NCBI GenBank assembly: GCA_018365995.1
Contig: JAGZIY010000012.1
Location: forward strand, 7,599 to 71,598
DNA from: Butyricicoccus pullicaecorum
Lineage (GTDB): Bacteria; Bacillota; Clostridia; Oscillospirales; Butyricicoccaceae
Direction: 5' to 3'
Length of the DNA: 64,000 bases
This document shows positions 43,263-52,945 of this stretch, in pieces (positions within the stretch are counted from its first letter, which is position 1; every line of letters begins with the position of its first letter). A model generated the notes under the pieces. It was given only the letters and a program-made list of their open reading frames with translations, did no database searches and was not told the DNA's origin. A program made the position numbers and the translations under genes.

Positions 43263-43964
43263 CCCCCGAACTGGAAAACAGAACGCAGCCACACCCGAAA
43301 CCAATATTGTCAAAACAATAATGCGCATACCTGAAGAAATGCCAGACAAAACCGGAATCCATGTAAAGAGCGCACTCAAAAGCATAGAGATCACAACGAC
43401 CCCAGCAATCACGCGATCTTTGCGAGCCGGGGGCAGAATCACTGCCAGAAACATACCATATAATGCAACAGACAGTGCACTGACTACGCGGCTTGGCAAT
43501 GCCTCTCCCATCAAAATCCCCAAGCATGTGCCAAGCGCCCATCCCGGAGCTGCAACAGAAATCGCCCCAAAGCAATAATATGGGTCTAGTCTGTCCGGTA
43601 CCGCTGCAGAAATCCCAAAAATTTCGTCTGTCACCGTATATCCCATCAAAAGCCGCTGCCAAGTGGGAGTTTCCGGTGCAATTTTTTGACTGAGTGCACA
43701 GGACATCAGCATATAGCGCAAATTGATTACAAACTGTGTAAATGCCATTTCCCAATATGGTGCACCCGCAGCAATCAATCCGAGTGCTGCAAACTCTCCG
43801 GCAGATGTGTTATTGAGCAAACTCATCCATATTGCTTGTCCTGCTGTAAGCCCGCTGACCTTTGCCGCAATGCCCAATGTAAAGGAAACTGCAAGATATC
43901 CAAGTCCAATTGGCACGCCGTCACGCAGACCTCGAAAATACCATGTGCCATGTGATCCAACCAT
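43242..43964 (-). CDS. azlC: AzlC branched-chain amino acid permease
   Basis: 240 residues, hydrophobic throughout (about seven helices). It starts with GLRDGVPIGLGYLAVSFTLGI and holds QAIWMSLLNNTSAGEFAALGL, both AzlC hallmarks. ATG at 43964 is preferred because the first ATG (43976) touches the AAGGGG site. Operon with azlD. No AzlB/Lrp regulator nearby. Confidence 0.9.
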   Translation of the reverse strand: MVGSHGTWYFRGLRDGVPIGLGYLAVSFTLGIAAKVSGLTAGQAIWMSLLNNTSAGEFAALGLIAAGAPYWEMAFTQFVINLRYMLMSCALSQKIAPETPTWQRLLMGYTVTDEIFGISAAVPDRLDPYYCFGAISVAAPGWALGTCLGILMGEALPSRVVSALSVALYGMFLAVILPPARKDRVIAGVVVISMLLSALFTWIPVLSGISSGMRIIVLTILVSGVAAFCFPVRGEDPNET

Positions 43965-44057
43965 GAACAAAATCATCCCCTTCTAACTTAATTCTATTGT
44001 ATCATGGAAAATCATACATGTAAAACCCGTACCTGCCATCTCGAAATAGAGGCAAAC

Positions 44058-44085
44058 AAAAAGACCACACTCATGTGGTCTTTTT
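44058..44085. terminator. Bidirectional terminator after chemoreceptor 3
   Basis: AAAAAGACCACA-CTCA-TGTGGTCTTTTT. Confidence 0.9.
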
Positions 44086-44108
44086 GCTATCCTCTAAAAT
44101 TTTTTTTC

Positions 44109-46187
44109 TTATCGTAAACGGAAATGTGCAACCATTTCTCTCAAAACATGCGATTGGCTCGAAAGCTCCTTACTTGCAGCAGCACTCTCCTCTGCGGTTG
44201 CCGCATTGGTCTGTACAACACTCGAAATCTGATCTACGCCAGCCGCAACCTGATCGAGCTGCTCAGACAATGCCTGATAGGAATGTGCGATATCCTCAAC
44301 AGAATGTACCACTACCTCTGTTTTTGCAGCAGCAGAACCCAATGTTGCCGCCGTCGTATCTGCAATGTCATGACCATGTCCGACCGCTTCCACTGTGCTT
44401 TCAATCAGCGCAGTTGTATTCTTGACAGCCTCTGAAGTGATTGCTGCAAGCGAACGTACTTCATCTGCCACCACAGTAAAGCCTTTGCCTGCTGCACCTG
44501 CACGCGCAGCCTCTACTGCGGCATTAAGTGCCAGAATATTCGTCTGAAATGCGATATCCTCGATATTCTTAATGATTTTATGAATCTGCTGAGATTTATC
44601 AGAAATATCCGCCATTGCTTCGAGCATCAGCCCCATCTCCTGATTACTTTGCTCGATTTCCTCACTAATAACACCCAGATTCTGACAAACAACACCAGCC
44701 TGTTCCGAACCATCGGCTGACTGCTTCGACAAATCCATGATACTTGCAGACAACTCCTGCACAGAACTTGCCTGCTCGGTTGCCCCCTGTGCAAGGTTTT
44801 GTGCGCCAATCGAAATCTGATCGGCACCGCTATCCACCTGATCTGCTGACTGTGTGATACCAGAAATTGTTTCCGCAAGCGAATTGCGAATGGATTCCAA
44901 ACCATCTTTTACGCGGGAAAAATCGCCCTTATAATCCTGCTTGAGGGTAAACACGAGATTCCCTCGTCCCATTTGATCCAGCGTTGCTGTGATTTCATCA
45001 ATATAAACAATGTAGGTTTTCAAGCGGTTGACAAGATTTTGAATGTGCACTGCCAACTGACCGACCTCATCACCGCTATGAATATCTACGGTTTGTTCAA
45101 TATTGCCAAGAGACAGCTGTTCGGCAATCCCTGTGAGTTTTTTAATTGGTCTTGTAAGGCTGAACGCAATCATCAGAAGTACGAATACCAAGATTACAAT
45201 GCAGGCTACAAATCCACATATAATCATAGAGACTGTACGTTTAATAATAGACAGGTACTCATCCTCGGGCAATACACCCAATACCAGATAGTCAAGTTCA
45301 TCCATGTACTCTGTACTTCCATAATACGACTGCCCTGCACGGGTATACAGCTCACTCTGAACACTTTGATTGGTCTGGATAATATTCAGCATATTTTCTG
45401 AATACTCAACCTGACTAAAATGCTTACTTTGAAGCTCACGGTCCGGATGATATACAATATTGTTATCTCGGTCATATATGGTAATATAACCCACATCCCC
45501 AACCTTGATTTCATCCAACTGTTCACTCAGCTTCTCTAGAGAAATATCCATTCCCAGAATACCGACCACTGTATTATTCGAATATACTGGTGCTGCAATT
45601 GCAACGGCCAGTTTTCCGGTTCTTACATCTTGATAGGCTCCGGTAACGATTTCGCCCTGCTTCTCCATTACCATCTGGTACCAGATACGACTTGTAACAT
45701 CGAATTCTGGTGGTCCCAACTCACTTCCGTCGTCCTGAATATTGGTTCCCTTATCCTTATCCAGCAGATACACTGACATTATCGTGTCACTTTCCAACAT
45801 TTTGACTTCTTGCAGTACGCTCCCAATCTGCTGATTGACCTTTGCAACCTCAGCTGCACTATTTGCCGATGCCGCAGCAGTATGACGCTTTGCAATCAAC
45901 TCTGCCAAATCGTCGGACGCTGTTAAAGCCCGTACCATTCCCAAATAGTTCTCAAAATATCCTTCCACAGCCGACGCCGCAGTTCTTGTTTCCGCAGTCA
46001 GATTATTTCCAATCAATTTCTCTACGGTTCCTGATATCTGCTTACCCAAAACGACTCCCAATGCCACAAGGATAATCACCAATGGTACCATAACAGCAGT
46101 CATCAGCTTAGGTGTCAGACCAAACTGAACTTTCATTTTTCGCTTTTCACTTTGCCTGTCAGCTTTCTTTTTTCGAATGTACTCCAC
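44109..46187 (-). CDS. Methyl-accepting chemotaxis protein, Cache sensor (chemoreceptor 3)
   Basis: 692 residues. TM1 about 30-50, extracellular double-Cache domain about 52-310 ([63 protein letters not shown]), TM2 about 312-338, HAMP about 338-392, signalling domain with tip [26 protein letters not shown]. The C-terminal region is very close to chemoreceptor 2, and the sensor differs. GTG start at 46187 in the listed frame; [11 protein letters not shown] at residue 18 is an alternative. Upstream sigma-A promoter at 46221-46249. Confidence 0.92.
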   Translation of the reverse strand: MEYIRKKKADRQSEKRKMKVQFGLTPKLMTAVMVPLVIILVALGVVLGKQISGTVEKLIGNNLTAETRTAASAVEGYFENYLGMVRALTASDDLAELIAKRHTAAASANSAAEVAKVNQQIGSVLQEVKMLESDTIMSVYLLDKDKGTNIQDDGSELGPPEFDVTSRIWYQMVMEKQGEIVTGAYQDVRTGKLAVAIAAPVYSNNTVVGILGMDISLEKLSEQLDEIKVGDVGYITIYDRDNNIVYHPDRELQSKHFSQVEYSENMLNIIQTNQSVQSELYTRAGQSYYGSTEYMDELDYLVLGVLPEDEYLSIIKRTVSMIICGFVACIVILVFVLLMIAFSLTRPIKKLTGIAEQLSLGNIEQTVDIHSGDEVGQLAVHIQNLVNRLKTYIVYIDEITATLDQMGRGNLVFTLKQDYKGDFSRVKDGLESIRNSLAETISGITQSADQVDSGADQISIGAQNLAQGATEQASSVQELSASIMDLSKQSADGSEQAGVVCQNLGVISEEIEQSNQEMGLMLEAMADISDKSQQIHKIIKNIEDIAFQTNILALNAAVEAARAGAAGKGFTVVADEVRSLAAITSEAVKNTTALIESTVEAVGHGHDIADTTAATLGSAAAKTEVVVHSVEDIAHSYQALSEQLDQVAAGVDQISSVVQTNAATAEESAAASKELSSQSHVLREMVAHFRLR

Positions 46188-46220
46188 GATTTACACGCTC
46201 TTTTCTTCAAATTTTTAGTT

Positions 46221-46249
46221 AGTATATGTGCACGATGTACAGGCTGCAA
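46221..46249 (-). promoter_or_regulatory. Promoter of chemoreceptor 3
   Basis: TTGCAG (46244-46249), 17-bp spacer, TATACT (46221-46226), minus strand. Confidence 0.75.
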
Positions 46250-46312
46250 ACACACCATACACAATACCCCCATCGTATCGTTCTTTTCGCTCGCTTCTGC
46301 AATTGTTTTTAT

Positions 46313-46864
46313 TTACCTGTTAACAGCTTCTATTGTCCTACGGCTTGCTCGTTCTGCAATCTTACAGGTCAATGTTGATACACCATGAGCACCTTGCATA
46401 TTTGCCAGACAGTCCAGCGTTTTTCGCGCAATCTGATCAAGCGACTGCTGTAAACTCCGAATGGCGCTCCAGCAGCTGCTGGATTCCCCAATATCCATCA
46501 TGAGATGTCATTGCACCAGACTGCGTATAGGATAAATGTGCATCTTCCATCGCCTTCTGACAACCTATCATCCACTCGAATCCTGTCCCTATCACAGGGT
46601 TTGCATCTGTTAAAAACCCCAATCTGCCATTCAATTGGATAGCCCACCGCACATAGCCACCGGAAGATTTCGATGGCTCAGTACCTCTGCCAAACATGAT
46701 TTTTGAATCAAGTATGCAAACTGTCACTATCAAAACAGAAAGTCTATTGACTGCTTACAGCAAAACATATAGCCATATCCAATGGACTCACTATATTTCT
46801 TTTCCTGTGCAACTACGCACAACAATTCCGAAAAAGCTCAGGCAACCTCTTTTAATCCTCTCAT
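46313..46864 (-). pseudogene. Decayed LacI-family transcriptional regulator
   Basis: Pieces of a LacI/PBP1-type repressor are spread over two frames. A possible start MRGLKEVA then stop (46864-46841) recalls the LacI HTH. 46733-46437 encodes GRLGFLTDANPV...GCQKAMEDAHLSYTQ...LLERHSEFTAVA, close to effector-domain sequence around GFQKALEDAGI. 46501-46313 continues in another frame with SLDQIARKTLDCLANMQGAHGV...KIAERASRR, matching the C-terminal end before the R-ST terminus. About 60 residues expected between these are missing, so an internal deletion plus frameshifts inactivated it. The regulon is unknown. Confidence 0.55.
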
Positions 46865-47303
46865 ACGCTTTCATCTAAGATACGTTTTCTTACACACGCA
46901 GCCTCATGTGAAACACATCTAAAAATACAGATATATCGCGCATATCCCCCCAGTTATCTCGTTCTAAATCCGATTTGTTTCCGAAACATCACCACTGTGA
47001 TTCTCTTTGCCAAGCGGGTAAATGAAAATCCCAGTATATGATATTTCTTTTTACTTTTCATTTTTTCAGATACAGCGTTGAAAGCTTTTCCTGTTTTTTC
47101 GGCTTTGCTCCTTGATTATACCATATTTTACTATTTTCCGCAAAATTATAGAGGATTTAATTTTTTCTTAATATACAAAATATACAAAGGCAGCAATCTT
47201 TTTTTGAGTTCTTTTATCCTGTAAATATCAGCAGAATACGAAAAAAAACAGACAAATCCACTTTCTCCATCAGAACAGTCTTAAAAATACGGCTTCAAAA
47301 ATA
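46865..47303. other. AT-rich non-coding stretch upstream of the LacI remnant
   Basis: About 440 bases with no ORF of note. Several A/T runs and a TATACAAAATATAC stretch (47171-47184) are seen. I cannot assign a function; it may be further decayed coding sequence. Confidence 0.4.
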
Positions 47304-47330
47304 AAAAGCATGTCCAGTGGACATGCTTTT
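47304..47330 (-). terminator. Terminator of the glycosyltransferase gene
   Basis: AAAAGCATGTCC-AGT-GGACATGCTTTT, next to the stop codon. Confidence 0.85.
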
Positions 47331-47337
47331 AGTTTTA

Positions 47338-48588
47338 TTATTTTTGTAATTCCGTTAAACGAATACGGCAGGTATGCGGAATTGCCTTCCATTCAGTCTG
47401 CGGCTTTAACAGCATCACTGTATTGATTGGAATCCAGCTCATCACAAATAGCCAGTAGCCCAATACTCCCTTTGCCATCGTAAGCAAGGGTTTTCGTTCC
47501 AGTAAAATCACTGCCACAGCAAGCAGGACAGTTCCGACAAAAGAAATCGCAGCGGATAAAAGCGGTTGATACAATATCTCACTATAAGGTGCAAGGTCAA
47601 AATGTACCTGTAAAACACATAAAAATCCGGATAATATCACAGAAATAATATAAAATACCTGAAGAAGCGGTGCAAATAAAAACAATAACTGATCAAGCCG
47701 TGCATGCAGGTCATGCCGTCCACGGCTTTTCTGCCTTAATAGCTGTGGTGCATAGACTTTGAGACACTGGTAAAGCCCCACTGTCCACCGACATCTCTGA
47801 TGCCATGACTGCATAAAAGTAAGCGGCTGCTCATCATAGGTCTTGGCATCTGGCACCCATGCAACCCGCTCGCCTGACAAGATACACTGCGTTGTAAATT
47901 CAATATCTTCTGTCATGGTTACTGTATTCCACCCATTATGCCGTCTGAGCCAATCCATAGACACCATAAATCCACTGCCATTTACAACAGCAGACAGACC
48001 CACCCTTGCACGTGTGTGGCTAAACATTCGATTGACCATCCAATAATAGATAGAATAACAGGAGGAAATCATGGTATCTGTTGGGTTCTTACTGTCTCGA
48101 TACCCCTGCCCTGCAACAACGCCCTCACACCATGCATTATTCATTGCCGCCAAAAATCCAGCGTCAACGACATTATCTGCATCAAATACACAGACAGCAT
48201 CATAACGATTTTGACGCATCAGTATGGCAATAATTTGTTTAAGGGCATCGCCCTTTGTGCGTACTGGTGCGGCACATTCCATGACAAGCGCACCCGCACG
48301 ATGCGCCTCTCCCGCTGTGTCATCTGTGCAATTATTCGGAATCACGATCACATCAAACTTATCCTGCGGATATGCTTGTCCTATCAAACTTTCCACCAAA
48401 TTGCCAATCACAGCCTGTTCATTCCGTGCCGCGACCAAAACCGCAAAACGACAGCGCGGTTCGTGTGTTTTCCATTTTTCCGCCATACGCACTGCCTGCG
48501 GCAGATATAGTGCAAAGTATACAAGGTATAATACGGATATTGCACTCATCAAAAAAACAGCCGCCTTGAGCCACGGGATCACAAACAT
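47338..48588 (-). CDS. Membrane glycosyltransferase family 2
   Basis: 416 residues. TM1 about 7-28, GT2 catalytic domain about 45-285: FAVLVAARNEQAVIGNLVESL, nucleotide motif VCVFDADNVVD, acceptor MTEDIEFTTQCI, and the processive-type QSWHQRCRWTVGLYQ (QxxRW). Three more membrane helices follow at 305-405. This is the BcsA/HasA-like class that extends and exports a polysaccharide. ATG at 48588 follows GAAGGAGGGG. It is a single gene without export partners. Confidence 0.88.
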   Translation of the reverse strand: MFVIPWLKAAVFLMSAISVLYLVYFALYLPQAVRMAEKWKTHEPRCRFAVLVAARNEQAVIGNLVESLIGQAYPQDKFDVIVIPNNCTDDTAGEAHRAGALVMECAAPVRTKGDALKQIIAILMRQNRYDAVCVFDADNVVDAGFLAAMNNAWCEGVVAGQGYRDSKNPTDTMISSCYSIYYWMVNRMFSHTRARVGLSAVVNGSGFMVSMDWLRRHNGWNTVTMTEDIEFTTQCILSGERVAWVPDAKTYDEQPLTFMQSWHQRCRWTVGLYQCLKVYAPQLLRQKSRGRHDLHARLDQLLFLFAPLLQVFYIISVILSGFLCVLQVHFDLAPYSEILYQPLLSAAISFVGTVLLAVAVILLERKPLLTMAKGVLGYWLFVMSWIPINTVMLLKPQTEWKAIPHTCRIRLTELQK

Positions 48589-48644
48589 CAAAGACCCCTC
48601 CTTCTTTCTGAAATTCAAACTGTATTACTTGTATTAGTACACTT

Positions 48645-48673
48645 AAATTACCATACTCTGCCCCCCCTGTCAA
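48645..48673 (-). promoter_or_regulatory. Promoter of the glycosyltransferase gene
   Basis: TTGACA (48668-48673), 17-bp spacer starting with seven G, TAATTT (48645-48650), minus strand. The region 48674-48890 toward the PPIase gene shows nothing else I can name. Confidence 0.65.
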
Positions 48674-48907
48674 TGCCCTTAAGCAAATCTTAAAAAAATC
48701 GTAATCAATTTGTAAGAAATATCTGTATTCCTGCTGTATTCCGTCCACTTTTCCAGAGAACATTCACTTTGTACCAGAATATCGTACTGCAAATCCAGCG
48801 AATATTTACATTTGCGCCTTGTATAACGCCTGTGACTTTGTTACAATAAGAATACATGAAATTCATGCAAATACACGCAATCCAAAAGAATGGAGTGTTT
48901 TGATTCA

Positions 48908-49426
48908 ATGAAAAATCCAATCGTAACGATTGAAATGGAATCCGGCTCAAAAATTGAGCTTGAGCTGTATCCAGAAATCGCGCCCAACACCGTGCGCAAC
49001 TTTATCCATTTGGCACAGCAAGGTTTCTATAACGGCACCATCTTCCACCGCGTCATTCCCGGATTTATGATTCAGGGTGGTGATCCGGAAGGTACCGGCA
49101 TGGGCGGTCCAGATCACTGTATCCGTGGTGAATTCACCGCGAACGGTTTCCAAAATGATCTGATACACAGCCGTGGTGTCATTTCTATGGCACGCACTAT
49201 GGACCCTGACTCTGCCGGCTCTCAGTTCTTCATTATGACCACAGACTCTCCCCATCTCGATGGACAATATGCCGCCTTTGGTATGGTTACCTCTGGTATG
49301 GAAACCGCAGACGAAATTGTAAATACACCACGAGACTGGCATGACCGTCCACGTGCTGACCAGAAGATGGTTTCTGTCACAGTCGAAACCTTTGGCGAAA
49401 CCTATGACGCACCCGAAACAATCTGA
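48908..49426 (+). CDS. Peptidyl-prolyl cis-trans isomerase, cyclophilin type
   Basis: 172 residues. It starts MKNPIVTIEMESGSKIELELYPEIAPNTVRNF, with FHRVIPGFMIQGGDPEGTGMGGP containing the catalytic Arg, and SAGSQFFIMTTDSPHLDGQYAAFG. Cytoplasmic PpiB-like, no signal peptide. ATG at 48908 follows TGGAGTG by about 12 bases; the ATG at 48890 has no ribosome binding site. It is 34 bases before the GDPD-like gene. Confidence 0.95.
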   Translation: MKNPIVTIEMESGSKIELELYPEIAPNTVRNFIHLAQQGFYNGTIFHRVIPGFMIQGGDPEGTGMGGPDHCIRGEFTANGFQNDLIHSRGVISMARTMDPDSAGSQFFIMTTDSPHLDGQYAAFGMVTSGMETADEIVNTPRDWHDRPRADQKMVSVTVETFGETYDAPETI

Positions 49427-49460
49427 TCCTCATTCACTTTACCTGATGGGAGGGAGCGCC

Positions 49461-50165
49461 ATGCGCTATTCCAACCGAACATCCTTTATTCTTTCAACCC
49501 CCGGAACCATGGGACAGCCCCCATGCAGTTTGGAGTCTATTATGGCAGGTCATTGTGCCGGCGCACATGGCTGTATCCTGCCTGTTGACACCACACAGGA
49601 TGATATCACCATTATCTGTGAGTCCAGCAGCTATCAGATTGCAGGCGAAACCTTATCTGTTCATGATAACAGCTTCGAAACGCTTCGCGCTGCCTATCCC
49701 AAAATCGTTTCCTTTGGTCAGGCCCTCGAGCTTGTACGTTCCTATTCCGGAAAATTGGGTATTGAACTGCATCATCCGCTTACTGCCGCACAGGTACGCA
49801 TTTCCCTCAAATATTCTGAATATCTGGAAAATGCGTATTTTTGTGGGTTGCAGCCACAGCAGGCTGCTGCGCTCGCGGCACAATACCCAGATTTGCAGAT
49901 CATGGTCGATTTGCCGCTGTCACCAGAGGATCCTGTAACCTTTGTGCGTGGTGCACAAAGACTGGGTTTATTCGGACTGCGCGCAACACCCGAGCTTCTG
50001 AGTGAAACGCTATGTGCAGAAGCACTGCGCTGCGGATTGTTCCTTGCCTCTACTGAGACTGACAATCCCGAAATCCTGCATTCTTTGGTCGCCCGCGGTG
50101 TCAATTTTATTGAAACCAGCCGCCCCGACCTAGCACTTTCCGGTCAGCCTGTTCAACAGGCATAG
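49461..50165 (+). CDS. Degenerate glycerophosphodiester phosphodiesterase-like protein
   Basis: 234 residues with the overall TIM-barrel pattern of GDPD: an N-terminal SLESIMAGHCAGAHGCILPVDTTQDDITIICESS in place of ENTxxAFxxAxxxGaDxiExDVxxTkDxxxVvxHD, then VSFGQALELV...LGIELHH, and an end GVNFIETSRPDLAL like the TDxPDlA of the family. The catalytic HR, EN, ExD and HD positions are all altered (TPG, CS, LPVD, ES), so it is probably not an active phosphodiesterase. ATG at 49461 has GGGAGGGAG 4-12 bases upstream. Codon use is like the neighbours. Confidence 0.7.
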   Translation: MRYSNRTSFILSTPGTMGQPPCSLESIMAGHCAGAHGCILPVDTTQDDITIICESSSYQIAGETLSVHDNSFETLRAAYPKIVSFGQALELVRSYSGKLGIELHHPLTAAQVRISLKYSEYLENAYFCGLQPQQAAALAAQYPDLQIMVDLPLSPEDPVTFVRGAQRLGLFGLRATPELLSETLCAEALRCGLFLASTETDNPEILHSLVARGVNFIETSRPDLALSGQPVQQA

Positions 50166-50180
50166 CTGACCATTTTTTCT

Positions 50181-50201
50181 GGGGCCTTTGGCCCCTTTTT
50201 C
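50181..50201 (+). terminator. Terminator after the GDPD-like gene
   Basis: GGGGCC-TTT-GGCCCC followed by TTTTTC. Confidence 0.85.
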
Positions 50202-50230
50202 TTTCATCATTTCTTTGGAGGGAATGTTCT

Positions 50231-52114
50231 TTGGCTGACATTACCATACAAAATTTAACAAAATATTACGGAGACCGACTCATTCTATCAAACATCAGCT
50301 TTGATATTCAATCGGGAGAAAAGGTGGCGATCCTTGGTCCAAACGGTGCGGGGAAAACCACACTTCTAAACATCATTGCAGGGCGTCTTGCTTACGATGA
50401 CGGGCATGTCTCTATTGGTGCCAACCGCACGGTTGGTGTCATCGATCAGATACCACATTATGATACCTCCGCCACGGTTGACGATGTCCTGCATACCGCC
50501 TTTGCCAATGTGCAGACAGTACGCGCCGAAATGGACGTACTTGCAGTGCAGATGGCAGAACATCCAGATGATGCTCTTTTGCTGCACCGTTACGGCACAT
50601 TACAGCAAAAGTTAGATGCGCTTGGCGGATATGACCACGATTTTGAAGTAGACAAAGTATGCAATGGTCTGGATATCCCAGCAGTACAGCGAGCTCAGCC
50701 GTTTTCACAGCTGTCTGGCGGAGAGAAAACAAGAGTCAATCTTGCGCGTATCATTCTGGAGCAAACGGATATCCTGCTGCTTGATGAGCCAACCAACCAT
50801 CTGGATTTAGATGCGGTTCGCTGGCTGGGTGATTATCTCGAATCCTATACAGGTACTGTTGTCACCGTTTCACACGACCGGTATTTTCTGGATCAATGCT
50901 GTGACCGGATCATTGAAATCCAAGACACCGTTTGTGACTTTTATGCGGGTTCCTACTCCTTCTATGCAGAAGAACGGGAGCGCCGCTATGCACAGCGGCT
51001 TGCTGAGCATGAAAACCAAATGGCTGAGCGCAAGCGACTGGAAGCCACTGCACGCAAAATGCATGAGCATGGTACCGAAAAGCTTGCAAAGCGGGCAGCA
51101 TCTATCGAAAAGCGCATTGCACGCATGAAGGTGACCGACCGCCCCAAAAAACAGGGTAATCTCTCTGTATCCTTTGGCGACCCCAACTATGAAACAGAAG
51201 ACGTACTGAAAGTTCGTGGTATTACAAAGAGTTTTGATGGCAGAAAAATATTACAAGATGTAACATTTAATATTCGAAATGGAGAGCGTGTTGCAATTCT
51301 CGGTGACAATGGTGCTGGAAAAACGACCCTTCTGCGCATTCTTTTGGGTGAGGAAGCCGCAGACAGTGGCGTGATCAAAAAGGGACAGGGCTTACGCCCT
51401 GCCTATCTTCCGCAGCAGGTGCATTTTGCAAACGAGGGGCGTAATCTCATCGACACACTAATCTATGATAAAAATGTGACCATGCAGACTGCGCGCAATC
51501 GCTTGGGCGCTTTCCGCTTTTCTGGTGAGGATCAGCTCAAAACCGTGCGTATGCTTTCCGGCGGTGAAAAAAGCCGTTTGAGACTTTGTGAACTGATGTA
51601 TGACCCGCTCAATATGCTGATATTGGACGAGCCAACTAACCATTTAGATCTTATGAGCCGTGAATGGATCGAAGAAGCTGTCGAGGCGTTTACCGGAACA
51701 CTGCTGTTTGTCAGCCATGACCGCTACTTTGTTTCTCGCTTTGCGACTCGTATCATCTATCTGGAAAATGGTACCTATACAGATTTTGTGGGTGATTATG
51801 AAGCGTTTCTGAACTATCGTGAGCGGCAAAAATTAGCAAGCGTTGTCCCCAAGGCGGAAAACACACCCGCTCGAGCAAAATCAGAAAAAGCAAAGCCCAA
51901 GGGCGGTACTAAAAATATTGCCAAAAAAGTTGCGGTTTTAGAGCGTGAAATTGCCCAGCTGGAGGAACGCATCACGACACTGGATACGGAAATGGCTGCC
52001 TGCGGCGCAGATGCCGGACGGCTCATGGAACTTATGCACACACGCGAACAAACAGAAGCCGATTTAATAGATAAAATGGCACAGTGGGAGACACTGGCAG
52101 AACAAATCGAATGA
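50231..52114 (+). CDS. ABC-F family ATPase
   Basis: 627 residues with two ABC domains and no membrane segment, TTG start at 50231, 9 bases after TTTGGAGGG. Domain 1: GPNGAGKTTLLN, LSGGEKTRVNLARII, LLLDEPTNHLDLDAV. A charged linker about 235-305 (EERERRYAQRLAEHENQMAERKRLEATARKMHEHG) is followed by domain 2: GDNGAGKTTLLR, LSGGEKSRLRLCELM, LDEPTNHLDL. The C-terminal coiled coil about 545-627 (VAVLEREIAQLEERITTLDTEMAA) binds nucleic acid in Uup-type members. It acts on ribosomes; whether it protects, or only aids translation, is not clear. No drug-resistance leader seen. Confidence 0.93.
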   Translation: MADITIQNLTKYYGDRLILSNISFDIQSGEKVAILGPNGAGKTTLLNIIAGRLAYDDGHVSIGANRTVGVIDQIPHYDTSATVDDVLHTAFANVQTVRAEMDVLAVQMAEHPDDALLLHRYGTLQQKLDALGGYDHDFEVDKVCNGLDIPAVQRAQPFSQLSGGEKTRVNLARIILEQTDILLLDEPTNHLDLDAVRWLGDYLESYTGTVVTVSHDRYFLDQCCDRIIEIQDTVCDFYAGSYSFYAEERERRYAQRLAEHENQMAERKRLEATARKMHEHGTEKLAKRAASIEKRIARMKVTDRPKKQGNLSVSFGDPNYETEDVLKVRGITKSFDGRKILQDVTFNIRNGERVAILGDNGAGKTTLLRILLGEEAADSGVIKKGQGLRPAYLPQQVHFANEGRNLIDTLIYDKNVTMQTARNRLGAFRFSGEDQLKTVRMLSGGEKSRLRLCELMYDPLNMLILDEPTNHLDLMSREWIEEAVEAFTGTLLFVSHDRYFVSRFATRIIYLENGTYTDFVGDYEAFLNYRERQKLASVVPKAENTPARAKSEKAKPKGGTKNIAKKVAVLEREIAQLEERITTLDTEMAACGADAGRLMELMHTREQTEADLIDKMAQWETLAEQIE

Positions 52115-52168
52115 TGTGCTTTTTATAAAGCGCGCATACTTTCTGTCGTTCCCTCAAGAGGACTTATT

Positions 52169-52927
52169 ATGTTTGCAAAATGGAAATTTTGGATGATTTT
52201 GGCGTTTATATTTTTCATTCCGGGGATATTCTTTTTACCCTTTTCCCCTGTTCGCTTTGGCGGACTCTTTCTAGGCGCCTTGGGTTTCTGCTGTTTGATG
52301 GAAGCTTTTTTTGTCTCAAAAGAAAGCATATATCCCACTGCACATAAGATTGCACAAGCGGGACGTATCCTGTTTACTCTATTCTGTGTGTCTTTTGTTG
52401 GTATTCAAGCCTTGATTATCGCAGGACAAACCTCTGACCCTGAAGCAGAGGACGCACAATATGTACTTGTACTTGGCGCACATATCTTACAGACTCGTCC
52501 CTCCGATGCACTGATCGAACGCTGCAAAGCTGCCGCAGACTATTTGAACGAATACCCAAATGCAACTGCAATCCTATGCGGCGGACAAGGCACCAATGAG
52601 CCTATGCCGGAATCCCATATGATGCGGAAATATATGATCGAGACCTTAAATGTAGCTCCCGATCGTTTGCTTGTGGAAGACACTTCGCGCAATACCATTC
52701 AAAATATACGAAACGCAAAAAAACTTTATAATCTTCAGGATTATCGCTGCGCTGTTCTCTCCAGTGATTTTCACCTTGCACGCGCAAGACGGCTCATGGA
52801 ACAGGCTGGGCTGGAACCTTATGGTATCTCCGCACCTTTGCCCGATGTACCGCTGATCGAAGCAGCTTCCCATATGCGGGAATACTGTTCTACACTGGGA
52901 CTTTTGTTAACAGGCAGATATTTTTGA
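52169..52927 (+). CDS. YdcF family (DUF218) membrane protein
   Basis: 252 residues. Two N-terminal hydrophobic segments (about 5-25 and 27-50) and a third about 65-85, then the DUF218 domain: VLVLGAHILQTRPSDALIERCKAAADYL, ATAILCGGQGTNEPMPESHMMRKYMIE, LLVEDTSRNTIQNI, SSDFHLARARRLM. Family members bind nucleotide or act in envelope steps (SanA/ElyC). It sits between the ABC-F and prfA genes and may be cotranscribed with prfA (18 bases). Confidence 0.88.
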   Translation: MFAKWKFWMILAFIFFIPGIFFLPFSPVRFGGLFLGALGFCCLMEAFFVSKESIYPTAHKIAQAGRILFTLFCVSFVGIQALIIAGQTSDPEAEDAQYVLVLGAHILQTRPSDALIERCKAAADYLNEYPNATAILCGGQGTNEPMPESHMMRKYMIETLNVAPDRLLVEDTSRNTIQNIRNAKKLYNLQDYRCAVLSSDFHLARARRLMEQAGLEPYGISAPLPDVPLIEAASHMREYCSTLGLLLTGRYF

Positions 52928-52945
52928 TATAGAATGAGGTAAACT

